Positions 36,043 through 47,658 of a stretch of 64,000 bases of DNA are shown piece by piece. This DNA is from Mariannaea sp. PMI_226 (taxonomy: Eukaryota > Ascomycota > Sordariomycetes > Hypocreales > Nectriaceae): positions 496,001 to 560,000 of the forward strand of contig JANFOG010000012.1 in the NCBI GenBank assembly GCA_024336345.1. The letters are read 5' to 3'. The translations under genes were made by a program, and so were the position numbers. The stretch's first letter is position 1. Every line of letters begins with the position of its first letter. Under the pieces are notes generated by a model, which saw only the letters and a program-made list of their open reading frames with translations, was not told where the DNA came from and searched no databases.

Positions 36043-36062
36043 TTTTTTTTTTTTTTTTTTTT
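36043..36062. repeat. Poly-T run of 20
   Basis: Homopolymer upstream of the bud14-like gene. Confidence 0.9.
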
Positions 36063-36451
36063 ACCCCCATCACTCTACTAACCCCATTTATTGTTCTGGG
36101 CTGTTGTTGTTCAAACCATTCACAGCCCGAAGCGCCTACCCGCCGCCACAAACTTACAACCACATCGGTCGATGACCTGTGCTCGATATCGTTCATCACC
36201 GATAGCCAACGGTTCAAGAGGGGAAAAAAGAGCGACAAAAGGGGGGTGTCACCGAATACTTGGCGCTTCCAAGCAGGGACTAAAACATCCTGCAGAAAGT
36301 TCACCCGAGAAAGGTGAAGAAAAATAAAAAATAAAAGGGAAAGCAACAAGGGGGGCGTCTCCGAAACGACTTTACCATCGCTTGAGCTTCTCCTTCTTTT
36401 TTTTATTTGGTCTTTATTCTGGGTTATTCTGGGTTATTCTTCATTGAATTC

Positions 36452-36476
36452 TTTTTTTTTTTTTTTTTTTTTTTTT
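36452..36476. repeat. Poly-T run of 25
   Basis: The longest A/T homopolymer in the window, directly after two copies of the decamer GGGTTATTCT (about 36421-36440). Confidence 0.9.
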
Positions 36477-37149
36477 AAACCTACGGCTTGTCTCTCCCTC
36501 TTCTTGGTTGGATCTTTACCCCTGGCTCCTCAGCACGTCCCCCCCTCCCCAGTGGAGATCGAAATTCCCAGGTTGGATGCCCGAAACGAAACTTGGACCA
36601 TCCTGCGACTCCTTGTCATCAGCGCCAGCGCCAGCGCATTCAATTCTCCATAACGCGGCCTTCCAGACAGCGACTGTACATTGGCGCTGCGACGACGGCA
36701 AACGGGAGCCAAGCCAAGAAGCCAAAAAGCACGACGCCAAACCCCGACCATCACTCGCTTCTCACCCTGGGACCCCCAGTTTCCGACCTAGTCCGCTGGT
36801 CCCCCCCCAGTCCCAGTCCCAGTCCCGCGTTCCTCTCTCTCGCTTCACTCTCAGTCTCGTTCTCCCCCTTCCCTTCTGCATCCACGCCCAGGAGGCCGGC
36901 CTTCTAGCCCAGATAACGCACTAGATTTTTGTACGAATACTGCATTGCACTGCACAAATCCTGCAGCAAAGGCGCCCCCGTTGCAGCCCACGACAGCGGC
37001 TCGCTCGCGAAACTAAACAGCATTCGTTCGCTCGTTGGTCGATCTCTTGTTTGATGTCTGCTTCCTGATTGTCTTCATTGGCAATAGTGCAAGAGGGAAC
37101 TGTTGTCGACCAAGTGGCAAAGGGCCTCACAATCTTTTTTTTTTCTCTC

Positions 37150-37173
37150 AACGAACGAACGAACGAACGAACG
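37150..37173. repeat. (AACG)6 microsatellite
   Basis: Six perfect copies, in the presumed 5' leader about 500 bp before the bud14 start. Related CGAACGA words occur at 14176-14197 and 41711-41720. Confidence 0.9.
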
Positions 37174-37668
37174 AGGTCGTGGCGCAACCGTTACAATTTC
37201 AATTGCGCTCCCGTTCCCGCTGCCACCCACACCACCACTACCACCACCACCACATTCCTCCCCACCTCCCCCCCTTTATTCACAAGCAGTGCCCAGAGCA
37301 CAGCACAAAGATTCAGGCACAAAAAGAAAAAAAAAGCAAGGCGCAAGGCACGACACAAGGCTCGAAGATCCACCAATTCTAATTCCCACCCCCACGGTGC
37401 CCAAGCTACCTATACCTAACCAACCAACACCAATACTCACTTGGGACCAGAAAATCTCAAACGACCTGGAGAAAAAAGGACCCAGGGAAGATCAATTCCA
37501 CGAGAACTTCTCCGGAAAAGCAAGCAAGCAATTATCCAAGCCCACCCAACCAGCAGGCGCCCTGGTGGTGAGCTTCCGCAGCCTCTTTTCCAGGGTCCTT
37601 GCCTCACAAACTCTGGCTTTTCCTACAACACCATCGCGGATCGGCACCGGTCCCTCTCATTATTCATC

Positions 37669-40600
37669 ATGACACGACCAACCATTGTGCGCGCTGGTAT
37701 GTTGCATTTCTCACGTCCTCTATGTGCACTTGTCCCTCCTCTCTCTTGGGCTGTTTCGCAGCTTTTCATGTCATTGCTTGTTGTTTGCTCTATAAATTCC
37801 TAACATATATGACTTCCCTCACCCGTCGTCGCTCTGCCTGCTTTGCCACCGAGTGGTATGGGACGTTTTTATGTGCTCCCCAAAACCGCCCATGATGATC
37901 CCCTTCCTCTCGTTCTCTCTCCCCACATAGTCCGCTTCACACCACTATCCCAACCATCGCGCTCGCTTCTCCTCTTGTCCCTCTTTTTGGAAACCCTTGT
38001 CGGGTTGACCCCCTTACCCTTGTACGAAAGGTACTATACTGCCGCCCGCCGCCTTGTACTTTTGATTGCTGCGTCCTAATTACCATCACATCCTTGGCAC
38101 CTACGAACTGGGGGAGGGGACCGCCATCACGAAACGGAGACACCAACATTCCAACCACCTAGCTTTGATCCGTCTTTTGTTATTTCCCTTTGTCCACCAG
38201 CCTTCCACTCATTCGCGACTCGCAATCGTCCTTCTCTATTTTCCCGAATTTGTCGAAACTAAACTAACACTCCCTCTTCCTTTCTCGTCCTTACACAGAC
38301 ACCATTGACCTTCAGGACCCCGTTGCTCCCTCAGCTCAGGATCATTCAAGGGGTCGCCTTTCCGCTGCTCTCGCTTCGAGTTCCAACACCCTCGCGCCCC
38401 ACCAGGCAGAGACCATCCGCGAAATCTCGAACCACACGGCCGACGACGAGAGCCGCTCCCCGCGAATCTCGTGGGACGGTAACAACAATATTCACGATAT
38501 TCACCGACTCGCTGACGACCTGGGCGCCGGATCGACCCACGACGATCAAGACGACGAACACGCAAAGATGTCGCAGGAGGATGCGCTCGCGATTGCGCAG
38601 AATGGTGGCATTTCGTCCTCTGATGAGGGCGACCTCGATGGTGATGCGGACGATCTCGATGATGACATGATGGACAAGATCTCGAGTTCTCCCTCGATTG
38701 AAGATGGTGGGTGCTTTCCTGTCATAACTCGCGTGGCTTGGCCGCCGCGGGTTTCCTCCCTACCCCCAACTCTACGAACAGCTTCACAACTCCTCCTCCG
38801 TGGTTCGAGTGGCCGGAGAACACCACCCCGATCCCTGTATACTCTCAAACACATGCCCTATTATCATCATTATAGCACACACCCCAAGCTTCCACGGGCG
38901 CTGCCCATGGTACGTGGTCATCATTATCTTCGCGGTGAGTATGGCGAGCACGATACCAACCAAATCGAAACCGCCGAGCAAAATGTCGAACTCGACGGGC
39001 GATCCGATGACGAAGACAGTAGGACGGAGCATGCAGAGTGGGAAATGATTGACAGGATGCAAGGCGTCCAGGGAGAAGGGGTAGAAGACTAGAAGCCTTC
39101 TTTGGGGACGGCCAAGGTAGTCAAGAGTAAAGAGTTGGCCATGGGGAATGGGAAAAGGGGGTTAACTTACGACGATTGCGGCAATGGTCATGACTTTGAC
39201 AGTATGGACAACCCCACGATGGAACGAGAATTCGCCGCCGCTGCGGCCATGGACGACAACGACGACAACCATGACGATACTATGTCACTCATGATCCCTT
39301 ACGAGAAATCTTTTGAAGATGATGATGACTCCGACCTCTCTTTCCCCTACGACCCAAACTATGTTGATTTTGGTTGGGCAGCTGAATGCTTACAAGATGT
39401 AGAGGACATTGATTTCGAATTCGTGTATGCGCTCCATACATTCGTGGCCACGGTTGAAGGCCAAGCAAATGCTACCAAGGGTGATACCATGGTCCTGCTA
39501 GACGACAGTAACAGCTACTGGTGGCTGGTTAGAGTCGTCAAGGACAGCAGTATTGGTAAGTTGAATCTGTGGAACGAACCGCCAAGTTACACAGCGTGAC
39601 TAAACTCGAGGGGAACATGATAGGATACCTACCTGCGGAGCATATCGAGACACCGACTGAACGACTAGCACGCTTGAATAAGCATCGAAACGTTGACGTA
39701 AGTTGTTGAAACCTTTCCTTCAGTAGTGCCATAAAGTGGCAATCAAAAGGTTTTTTTTTGCTAATAAATATTGTAACAATAGCTATCAGCAGCTATGCTA
39801 GGAGATCAGCAAGACAAGAAGCCCCAGACATTCAAGTCCGCTATTCGTCTAAAGCGAAAAACCGTGGCCTTTGCTCCTCCTACCTATGTTGACTACTCAG
39901 ACTTTGACGACTACTCAACTGACGATGAGGACTTGGACGAGTTGTTTGCTGGCCATACTTCGAGTGCTCACAAAGCACGACAATCTGAGGACAAGAAAGA
40001 CTCGCAGCAAGACAAGGATCACGCTGCAGACGATGACACGGCATCAGAAGACAGTGCCAGAGTGGAACCTTTGAAGCCGCGGGCGAAGAAGGAGGTGAGG
40101 TTAGTGGGACCTACAACGGTTGACACAGTGGTGGAAGAAGATGAAGCAAGAAGCAGTGAAGAGATCCTTCTGGATACCAAAGTTGAGCCTAGCCGGTCCC
40201 GAAATGGCACGGTCCGGAACACAGATTCCTTCTATAAAGATGAGACGGTGGAAACGAAGAAGATTACGTTGACGCCGAACTTGTTGCGGGACGATAACCA
40301 GCCGCGACCATCGACAGAATCAGTCACGATCAAGGACAAAGTAAGACCGAGTTTGGAACGGGAACTCATGTCCGACAAAGAGAAGAAGAAGCTCAAGGGC
40401 AAGGAGAAGGAGAAGGAGAAGAAGCCGAGTGCGATTCGAAGTTTCTTCTCCCGAAAAGACAAGAAGAAGACAAACGACGACGATGACGACTCATTCGGCA
40501 AACGCTCCATGGACATCGAGTCTGCTGGGCGAACTAGCGAGTCTCCCTCTATTGAAGAGCCAGCGGCGGATAAACTTCAGCGAAGCCCCAGCAAACTCCA

Positions 40601-41552
40601 GAAACAGATGCCCCGACAGGAACCCTCGAGTCGTCTCGGATCTGCAGGAGACAAGACAGGGCCTTCAGCGACCATGGAGCTCGCAGCATATCTCAACGAA
40701 ACCCGAACTAATGATGTTTCGAATGTGCCACCGGCAACCATGCGCATTGTGGACTCGGAAACCAATGAAACACAGGAGATTCCTTCTAATCATGCCAACG
40801 TCGTGCGGGAGCGTTCCACGCCGATCAAGGTCCACCAGGAGGAGACAAAGTCGCACAAGTCTACAAGGACGAAGCCCAAGTCTGACCTAGACGATTTCTC
40901 TTCAGATGACGACTTCGAAGAGGCTACGGAAACGCAAACCACTTCCGAGACGAACCAAGGACAGGCGGCCGTTTCTGCAGCACTCACTGAAAATCAATCA
41001 ACGAACCTTGCAAAGAATGATGGGGCAATGGATGACAAGGCCCAACAGCGAGATCGCCTTTCGGAGTCTCCCGTACAGGTGTCGCCGGTCAACGGAGGAC
41101 AACCTCCTGCTCTTGAGATTGACACTTCATCACAGGAAGGGAGGTCTTCAGAAGAGGTGCCATCGCCAGAGCTCATGCCCGGAGAAGAAATGTCCAAGGA
41201 CAGCGAATCGTCTCGCAGTGGCAGAGAGCCAGCCTGGGACGATCAGAAGCTGCGTGCCTTCTTTGATGAAAGTGATCATGTTCGAGATCTGCTTTTGGTA
41301 GTATACGATAAGACCGATGTGGAACCATCTAAAGACCACCCAGTGGTTACTGGACTGTTCCGAGAGCAGAACGCCAAGTTGGCTGAGATAACAACTGTGA
41401 GTTTTTTTCTTTCTCTTTTTTTTCCCGTATTACTTGGCCACTGCATAGCTGCGAAGCGAGAAAATCCAAGACTAACATAACGGACACAGCAACTGGACAA
41501 CATGCTTGGTGACTGGCTGGCAAGAAAGCAGCGGTCCAGAGGCAGTCTATAG
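37669..41552 (+). CDS. bud14: Bud14-like SH3-domain cell polarity protein
   Basis: Proposed exons: 37669..37696, 38299..39037, 39203..39555, 39624..39697, 39783..41396 and 41490..41552 (956 residues). Intron 1 is 602 bp and joins MTRPTIVRA to DTIDLQDP. An acidic disordered stretch (DEGDLDGDADDLDDDMMD) leads to an SH3 domain near 325-385: DFEFVYALHTFVATVEGQ, NSYWWLVRVVKDSSIGYLP. Then come a long charged, Ser/Lys-rich tail and a C-terminal segment ending DWLARKQRSRGSL. In yeast, Bud14 targets the phosphatase Glc7 and restrains the formin Bnr1 at polarity sites; fungal homologues act at growing tips. The exon 2/3 boundary is the weak point: the frame on both sides is the same but is broken by a TAG at 39090..39092. 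A 165-bp intron (gtggga...gacag, 39038..39202) removes it and is my best guess. Confidence 0.82.
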
Positions 41553-44500
41553 AGACTACACCTTGGTCATAGTGGATAGGGCAAAGGGTGGGCAGGAGAC
41601 CACACACAAGCAGAGGTAGCCAGGCATTATCTGATTGTCCTCATGTTGAAGACTGGCTTGGCTACCTTTGAGTTTTTTTCTTTCTTTCTTTTCTTCTCTT
41701 TTCACTTTTGGAACGAACGACTTTGATTACCTTATGGAAAGAAACGGGCAATGCTGGCTCTGGACAACGCGATATTCAGATACCTTCATGTTAGGTTACA
41801 GGAGGCAGGCGTCTTAAGGAAAGATTCTTGACGGGGAAGGGGGTTGATACGAGAACGAACCCTCGCCCTTTGATTTATTTCTTGTTTGATTCCCGGCAAA
41901 TTTCATTGGAGCCGTTTTGTGTTTATGGACGTGGTGTTTGTTTGGTGAGAGCTTTTTAAGGGGGAGGGAGGGGAGAGACGAGGGGATTTCAATTGTGTAC
42001 AACTAGTGTAGCATGTGGTGGCAAAGGGAGGATACATCTCGGACAGTTCTCCGGATGGACTAGGGAACAAGTCGAGATATTCAGTTGGCTTGAGAAAATG
42101 GAAACTCGAGTCTCCGCTGACCGGCTGATATTTACCTTCTCTGGTGATTGCTGTGACGTTGTGCTGCTGACTCTGGAGACAAGTTAATCAAGTAGAGAGG
42201 AGTCTCACAAAACGACAACTAGGAATTACAGTATAGAGAGTCCTGTGAAACAACTTCCATGCTACTACATAGTGTTCGGGCCTTGCGGAGTGGGAGATGA
42301 GCCCACTACGTATGCGCACGTAGTAGCTGGGTCAGATCCTCCGCTTTTTACCAGCCCCATGCCACTATAACGCACTTATACGCATTTGACACCAGACTAC
42401 GCATGTACGTAAGCCAGTCAATTTAGTTCTTAGTCGATGGAGCAAATGTCCGTATCGGTCTTGTCGGAAATCGCCCAAGATCTGTGTATAATAAAAGTGA
42501 AGCTAGTTTTCACGTGCTTATAATCCAAGGGGGGATGGGTAGGAAAGGGACCAGACTGAGCCACAGTGTCCGTGAGGCTCGCACTGTCTTTGTTTACATC
42601 ATGACGCGTGCATAAAGGCGTTTTTTTTTTTGGGTGATTGGCACAAAGCTGCACAAACATGAAATGCAATACAAATGAAGTGAAATGTGTCGCTTCGATA
42701 AAAGGATATAAATATATGCAAGTACAGCGTACTAGTATTAGTATCCAATCTCTGCATTTCGACACACAATTTTTTGGTGTAGTTTTATATTGACTTGCCT
42801 ATTACAACCGAAACTCAGTGACATAGGTAATAGCCGGAACTTTTTTTTTTCTTATTCATTGTTGACATCAACGCGGCGCTGGCCAGTGGAGGTTGTGTAG
42901 GAGTGGGAACTTCCATCGAGCCCGTTGCTATGCAGCCACTTTGTTCCGACCAGGGGCAAAAACGGCCAGCCTTGTAGCAGGAAGTTGAAAGGGGTGAGAG
43001 GGGGGTGAAAGGGGGGTGAAGGGAATGACCGAAGGATTAAGCCTCGGCCCGTGGATTGGAGCCAATAATGTGTCTGGGAATGGATACTATGCCGTGGTCT
43101 TGCTCAGGGGGTGGATGGATGACACAGGCCCTGGCAAGCTACTAATTCGACCATTTTGGGCTATTGCCCCTGGCTGGATGGAGTCGGGGACACTTTTGGA
43201 CTTGGACTTTGGAGCTTGGAGAGCTGATAGCTGCCGGGGTGGCTGTCATCCATCTCGTGCATCCTACCTAGGTTAAACAGAGAGACACGGGGACGGAGTA
43301 CATACGAAGTAGGTATTAATTATTAATTAGAGAGAGAAAGAGAGGGAGGGACAGGTACATTGATTACCAAGGCCAGAGAGGAAGAGGAACAATGGTTAGT
43401 TAGACCACACAGATAGAGGCCGAGGCCATCATGTCCTCCCATCTCCCCCCCACCCAATGAGGTTGTCGCTGTTGTGCAGCAACACTCCATATATGTATGG
43501 AAGTATGTATGTGTGTGTGTATGTGTATGTAGGTATTGACTATACTGGTGATACGTGTTTAAATGTCATGCAATTGGCAACCTAGAAGGGCCTCAAGTTC
43601 TTGCATTTCTAGCTTCCATCTCCATCCACACACAGCTCTTCTGTCCGCAGGCCGCAAGGAAGGAGAGGGGGGGGAGCTCTTCGGCTAGGATAACTTACCT
43701 TGCATCCCTCATCCACTGTACCGTACAGATGTAGGTACAGACAGCAGTGCAGTACTGTAAATTACAGCGATTGTCTGCCAATCCCCAGAAGATGCAGCTT
43801 GGCATGGCCAATGGGAGCGTGCTGCGAGGGCGCGTCGTCGGTTCGGGGTGAGCTGAGAGTGTTGCTGGACTGGGCTCATCTCATCTCCCACTGCATCCAG
43901 TCCCCAGTAGCAGCACCTAGTCTGCGTAGACTACAGACGACGGCAGCCAACTTCACCCCCCCCCCCCCCCCCCCCCCCCCCTTGGCCGCTCCGTTCCCCG
44001 TCCAAGTGCTTCATCCCCGGTTTTATTAGTTATCCTGTTGGACCTGTCCAGCTTTTGCGCTGGAGGTAGTCAAGTAATACAGCTTGTGCAATCTGGTGCA
44101 GCTTGTGCACACAGTACGGCAGGTACGTACCTCTCGCAATTTAGTGCAGCAGCAGCAGCTCTGCTGCACCTAAACAATCAACACGCGCCAGAGCAAGACG
44201 CCAGCACCAGCGACAGCGCCGTCCCGCCCCAAACCACTCCACCCACCTCGGGCGCACCTCACACCTCTCACTCTCTCACACTCCCTCGACTCCCACTCTT
44301 TCCCTCGGCCCTCACCCAATCCTCCATCTCCATCTCCATCTTCACCATCATCTTCACCCTCACGGCCGTAAGTAACTATTTTCCTTCTTGCTCTCTTCCC
44401 CAGATTCCCACTTACCCTGTACACTCAATCATTCGTCTCGATCTCGAACGTCCCACATCACCTTGAACCTCAACCCCCCAGGAATACGATACAGAATCAT

Positions 44501-45197
44501 CATCTCTGTCCCGTCTCTCTCAGGTAGTCCCATCCCGTCCTCCCCAACCACCTCAAATCCCCTCCTGGCCCTCGTCATCACGGCCTCGTCTCTGGCGGGT
44601 AAACAAATCCATTGGCCGACCAACTCTTGGAGAGCCTCAATTGGCCAGCGACCCACACCCGTCTCATCATTCTCACCTTACCAGCCACTCTATTTGCTTT
44701 ACCTCGTTCCCTTCAGTTGTGCCCTTTGCTATCCCTCGCTACGGAGTACTGTCCGTTGTTGCTGCTGCTGCTGCCGCCTCCACCACTGCTGGAGCTTGCT
44801 GCTGTACTCTCTGCTACCACTGCTTCCTTCTGTTGTTGTTGCCCACAGTCTGTGCGACCCTCGCTAACCGCCAAAATTGGCCGACTGCCAGGCCCGTCTC
44901 GTCCACCGCGCGTGTTTTTCCCTCTCACTCTCTCCCTGTCCGCACCACGTTTGATGACGCCGCCGCCGCCGCGTTGATTTCGACGACGACGCCGATTCCC
45001 GACGAGGACTGTCAAGACGACGAAGACATAGACGGCGACGAAGCGCGCCCGTTCACCCTCACCTCCTAATCCGATACCCTTCGTCTGACCGGAATCCGTT
45101 TGGGACAGATCCCGGCCTGTTCAGACTTTCCCCCCCGACACGCGCGCATTCTCCCTAAAACCGCCTCTGTAATTACTACTCCACGGATACCGCAAAC
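41553..45197. other. 3.6-kb spacer: bud14 3' flank and promoter/leader of the Mpv17-family gene
   Basis: No supportable gene. It holds GT/TATG repeats (43501..43532), GGGGTGAAA repeats near 43000, a 26-base poly-C, two TACGGAGTA-like words (43292, 44740), and a CT-rich 900 bp before the next start. Frames in 44.0-45.1 kb are proline/serine readings of that tract. Confidence 0.6.
43956..43981. repeat. Poly-C run of 26
   Basis: The longest homopolymer in the window; G on the opposite strand. It lies 1.2 kb before the Mpv17-family start codon. Confidence 0.9.
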
Positions 45198-46469
45198 ATG
45201 GGCTTCGGCGACGCTATCGACAAGGTGCAGGAGAAGATGCAGCATGCTGGTGATAGGGTTCAGGGTGCTACTGAGCAATTCTCCGGCATGCTGGACCAAG
45301 CCGAGGCTGGCAATATTCCCGGTACCAAGGGACATCATCCCGTCGCCGATGTCATTGGCACTGCCATCACCGGTGGTATGGGCAATGCTGGCACCAAGGG
45401 CTACCTAGCTGTATGTGACATTTCAATATTGTGTCCTTTTCTTTTTGGTCGCGTCGCACAATTGCGATAATCGCGATCAAGACCGAGGGGTACACATGGC
45501 TAACTTTTGCGACAGAAATACATCAAGGAGCTTGAGGACAACCCTCTCCGCACCAAGATGCTTACTTCCGGAACCCTCGCCGGTGCGCAGGAGCTCATTG
45601 CCTCATGGCTCGCCAAGGACCGCAACAAGCATGGCAACTACTTCACAACTCGTGTTCCCAAGATGGCCGCTTATGGTGCCCTCGTCAGCGCCCCCATTGG
45701 CCACTTCCTCATCTGGGCCCTTCAGAAGACTTTCAAGAACCGCACCAGTCTTAAGGCTAAGATTCTGCAGATTCTCGTCAGCAACCTGATTGTATGTATC
45801 ACCCTAGTTTTCCTTTTTATCACGTTGGGACCAAGATGTTATGGCGGAAGAATTTGATGTGGTGGAAATGGCTTCATGAAGAGACAAAAAACAAAGGGAC
45901 GGATGCTCGAAAAGAGAGCCAGAGGTCCGCGATAGCAAGCCGCACATGAAAGGGTCGCATTTAGCACCAAAAGAAGAAGTAAGAAAAAGAAGTATCAAGT
46001 GGCTAACAATTCCTAATAGATCGCTCCCATCCAAAACAGCGTTTACCTGGTTGCCATGGCCCTCATTGCCGGTGCCCGTACCTACCACCAGGTTCGCGCT
46101 ACCGTCAAGGTTGGCTTCTGGAAGGTGATGAAGGTCTCTTGGATCACCTCCCCCATCTGCCTGGCCTTCGCCCAGAAGTTCCTCCCTGACCAGCTCTGGG
46201 TTCCCTTCTTCAACCTTGTCAGCTTCGTCATTGGCACCTACATCAACACCGTCACCAAGAAGAAGCGCCTTGCTGCCCTCCGCCGGAAGCACTTTGGTGA
46301 CAACGGTCGCGACTACCGCGATGTTCGTGACGTTCGCGATGTCCGCGATCCTCGCGACGCCCGTGATCCCCGTGATCCCCGCGACCCTCGTGACCCCCGA
46401 GCTCCCCCTAGCGTCGCACCTTCTCGCCCAGAGGACTATCCTCCCATGGGCGGCAACCCACCCTACTAA
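45198..46469 (+). CDS. Mpv17/PMP22-family integral membrane protein
   Basis: Exons 45198..45410, 45516..45791 and 46020..46469; 312 residues. An amphipathic N-terminus (MGFGDAIDKVQEKMQHAGDR) is followed by the conserved block ELEDNPLRTKMLTSGTLAGA, then several hydrophobic helices: MAAYGALVSAPIGHFLIWAL, IAPIQNSVYLVAMALIAGA, ITSPICLAFAQKFLP and VPFFNLVSFVIGTYI. The order NPLRTKMLTSG, P-GHFLIW, VGFWKVMKVSWITSP and VPFFN fits the Mpv17/PMP22 family of peroxisomal and mitochondrial inner-membrane proteins, whose members form or regulate small-solute channels. Which organelle applies cannot be read from the sequence. The tail after KKKRLAALRRKHFGD is a run of about eleven Arg-Asp units (RDVRDPRDARD-type) ending PPMGGNPPY, an unusual hydrophilic extension encoded by a minisatellite. 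The family call comes from alignment recall. Confidence 0.82.
46308..46402 (+). repeat. Minisatellite coding an Arg-Asp repeat
   Basis: Tandem 9-nt units (CGYGAYCCY / CGTGACGTT type) inside the last exon of the Mpv17-family gene, translating as RDx repeats. Third positions vary between units, so the repeat is kept at protein level. Confidence 0.85.
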
Positions 46470-46902
46470 GCAAAACCATCTGCTTGAAGTGAGGGGGAAC
46501 CCTGACTTGCACTGACCGAAAAGCTCTGGCTATCATGTTAGGCGTTTGGACAAGAACAGTTAGGTGGCGTATTCTCCAACGAAAGGGGCGGGCACATTTT
46601 TGGACTGGACTCTGGATTTTTAAAAACGAAAGACCAGGAATGGGAGAAAGGGGCAAGATTAAAGCAGCTCGGACGGCAGCGACACTCGACAAGTATATAC
46701 CCCAGATCTATAAGGGGAGGACTAGTGCGCGTGCCAAGTCATGGCTTATTATTTTTTGACGTACGTATCTACAGCAGAGCAAGATAGAAAGAAGAGGACG
46801 GGTTGGGAGGAGGGGGAAAGGAGGAGTCGCGCTGTGTCCGAGCTGCGTCTTGTGGCGTGGTTGTATGATGCACGTGAAGGGAGCAACGTTATTTATTGTA
46901 TG

Positions 46903-46933
<31 letters not shown>

Positions 46934-47658
46934 ACTGTGGGCTGCTGCTGTTAATGAAATGAACTAGTATTTACATACTCTTTGTGTTTTTTTTATTATA
47001 TGGAATTTCTCTTTTTTTTCCCCTCATATCAAACTCTTTGTAAGGCTTTTTGCTTTGTAGGGTTTTGTGGAACTGGTCTTGTTTTTTGTTTTTAATTAAT
47101 TACATGGAATTTAGTCTAAGATGTAGGATTCTCGTCTTCTATTCAAACTTCTCATTGCCATAGTTGGTAACGGAAAACAGGATTGCAAGTGCGGAATCCA
47201 TGACTGGTGAGTTGACCATGCGTGGATTGGATGTTTGCCCTGCTGACAAATGATTGATCTCTGTCATTTCTCGAATGGGGCTATAGATGAAATGTTGCAT
47301 TTCGACGGAAATGTCCAGGTCGAATGACAGATGGTTGTTTGGGGGAAGTAATCTATCCCAAGGCGTTGAAGGTTGGAGCTGACGCTTCCCTTCTTTGGGA
47401 ACGTATCTGCCCGTATGTATCGGTACCGAGGTATCTTGAATGCGGCATGATGTCGATGGCCTGGTCGCGGAGTACGGTGAACTCTCGAATAAAAAGTCCC
47501 GTAAGATGGGAGTTATACGACCATCTGCTGCTTCCATCGTGCCATAACCCGGCTGACTTCTCACGGTACTTGGTCCGGTAAAAAGACCAGAACCACTCGT
47601 GGTGAAGCTTGAAGCTTTCGATCTCGTTTCATTTCGTTGTTTCCCAGCCATTTCCTCT
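46470..47658. other. Convergent 3' spacer between the Mpv17-family gene and vps22
   Basis: 1.2 kb. It holds a compound (GT)6(GA)8 microsatellite at 46907..46934, probably in the 3' UTR, T-rich runs near 46990-47025, and possibly the vps22 3' UTR. The minus-strand frame at 47139-47792 has a non-ATG-like reading across the vps22 stop and is rejected. Confidence 0.6.

Larger units (their letters stand above)
33222..37668. other. 4.4-kb spacer: gdh2 3' flank and long bud14 leader
   Basis: No supportable gene. 33222-35300 is mixed sequence with TACGTAGGTA words near 34495. 35300-37668 is dense in homopolymers and short repeats and probably includes promoter and 5' UTR of the bud14-like gene. The longest minus-strand frames here translate poly-A/T and CT tracts and are rejected. 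Confidence 0.6.

Noticed and set aside
35336..36349. Long minus-strand open frames of 152-181 codons
   Set aside because: They translate poly-A/T, GA and CT tracts into Lys, Phe and Glu runs; no domain, no conserved motif and no introns.
43700..45069. Pro/Ser/Leu-rich frames upstream of the Mpv17-family gene
   Set aside because: Readings of CT-rich leader and of the poly-C tract; no shared frame or motif.
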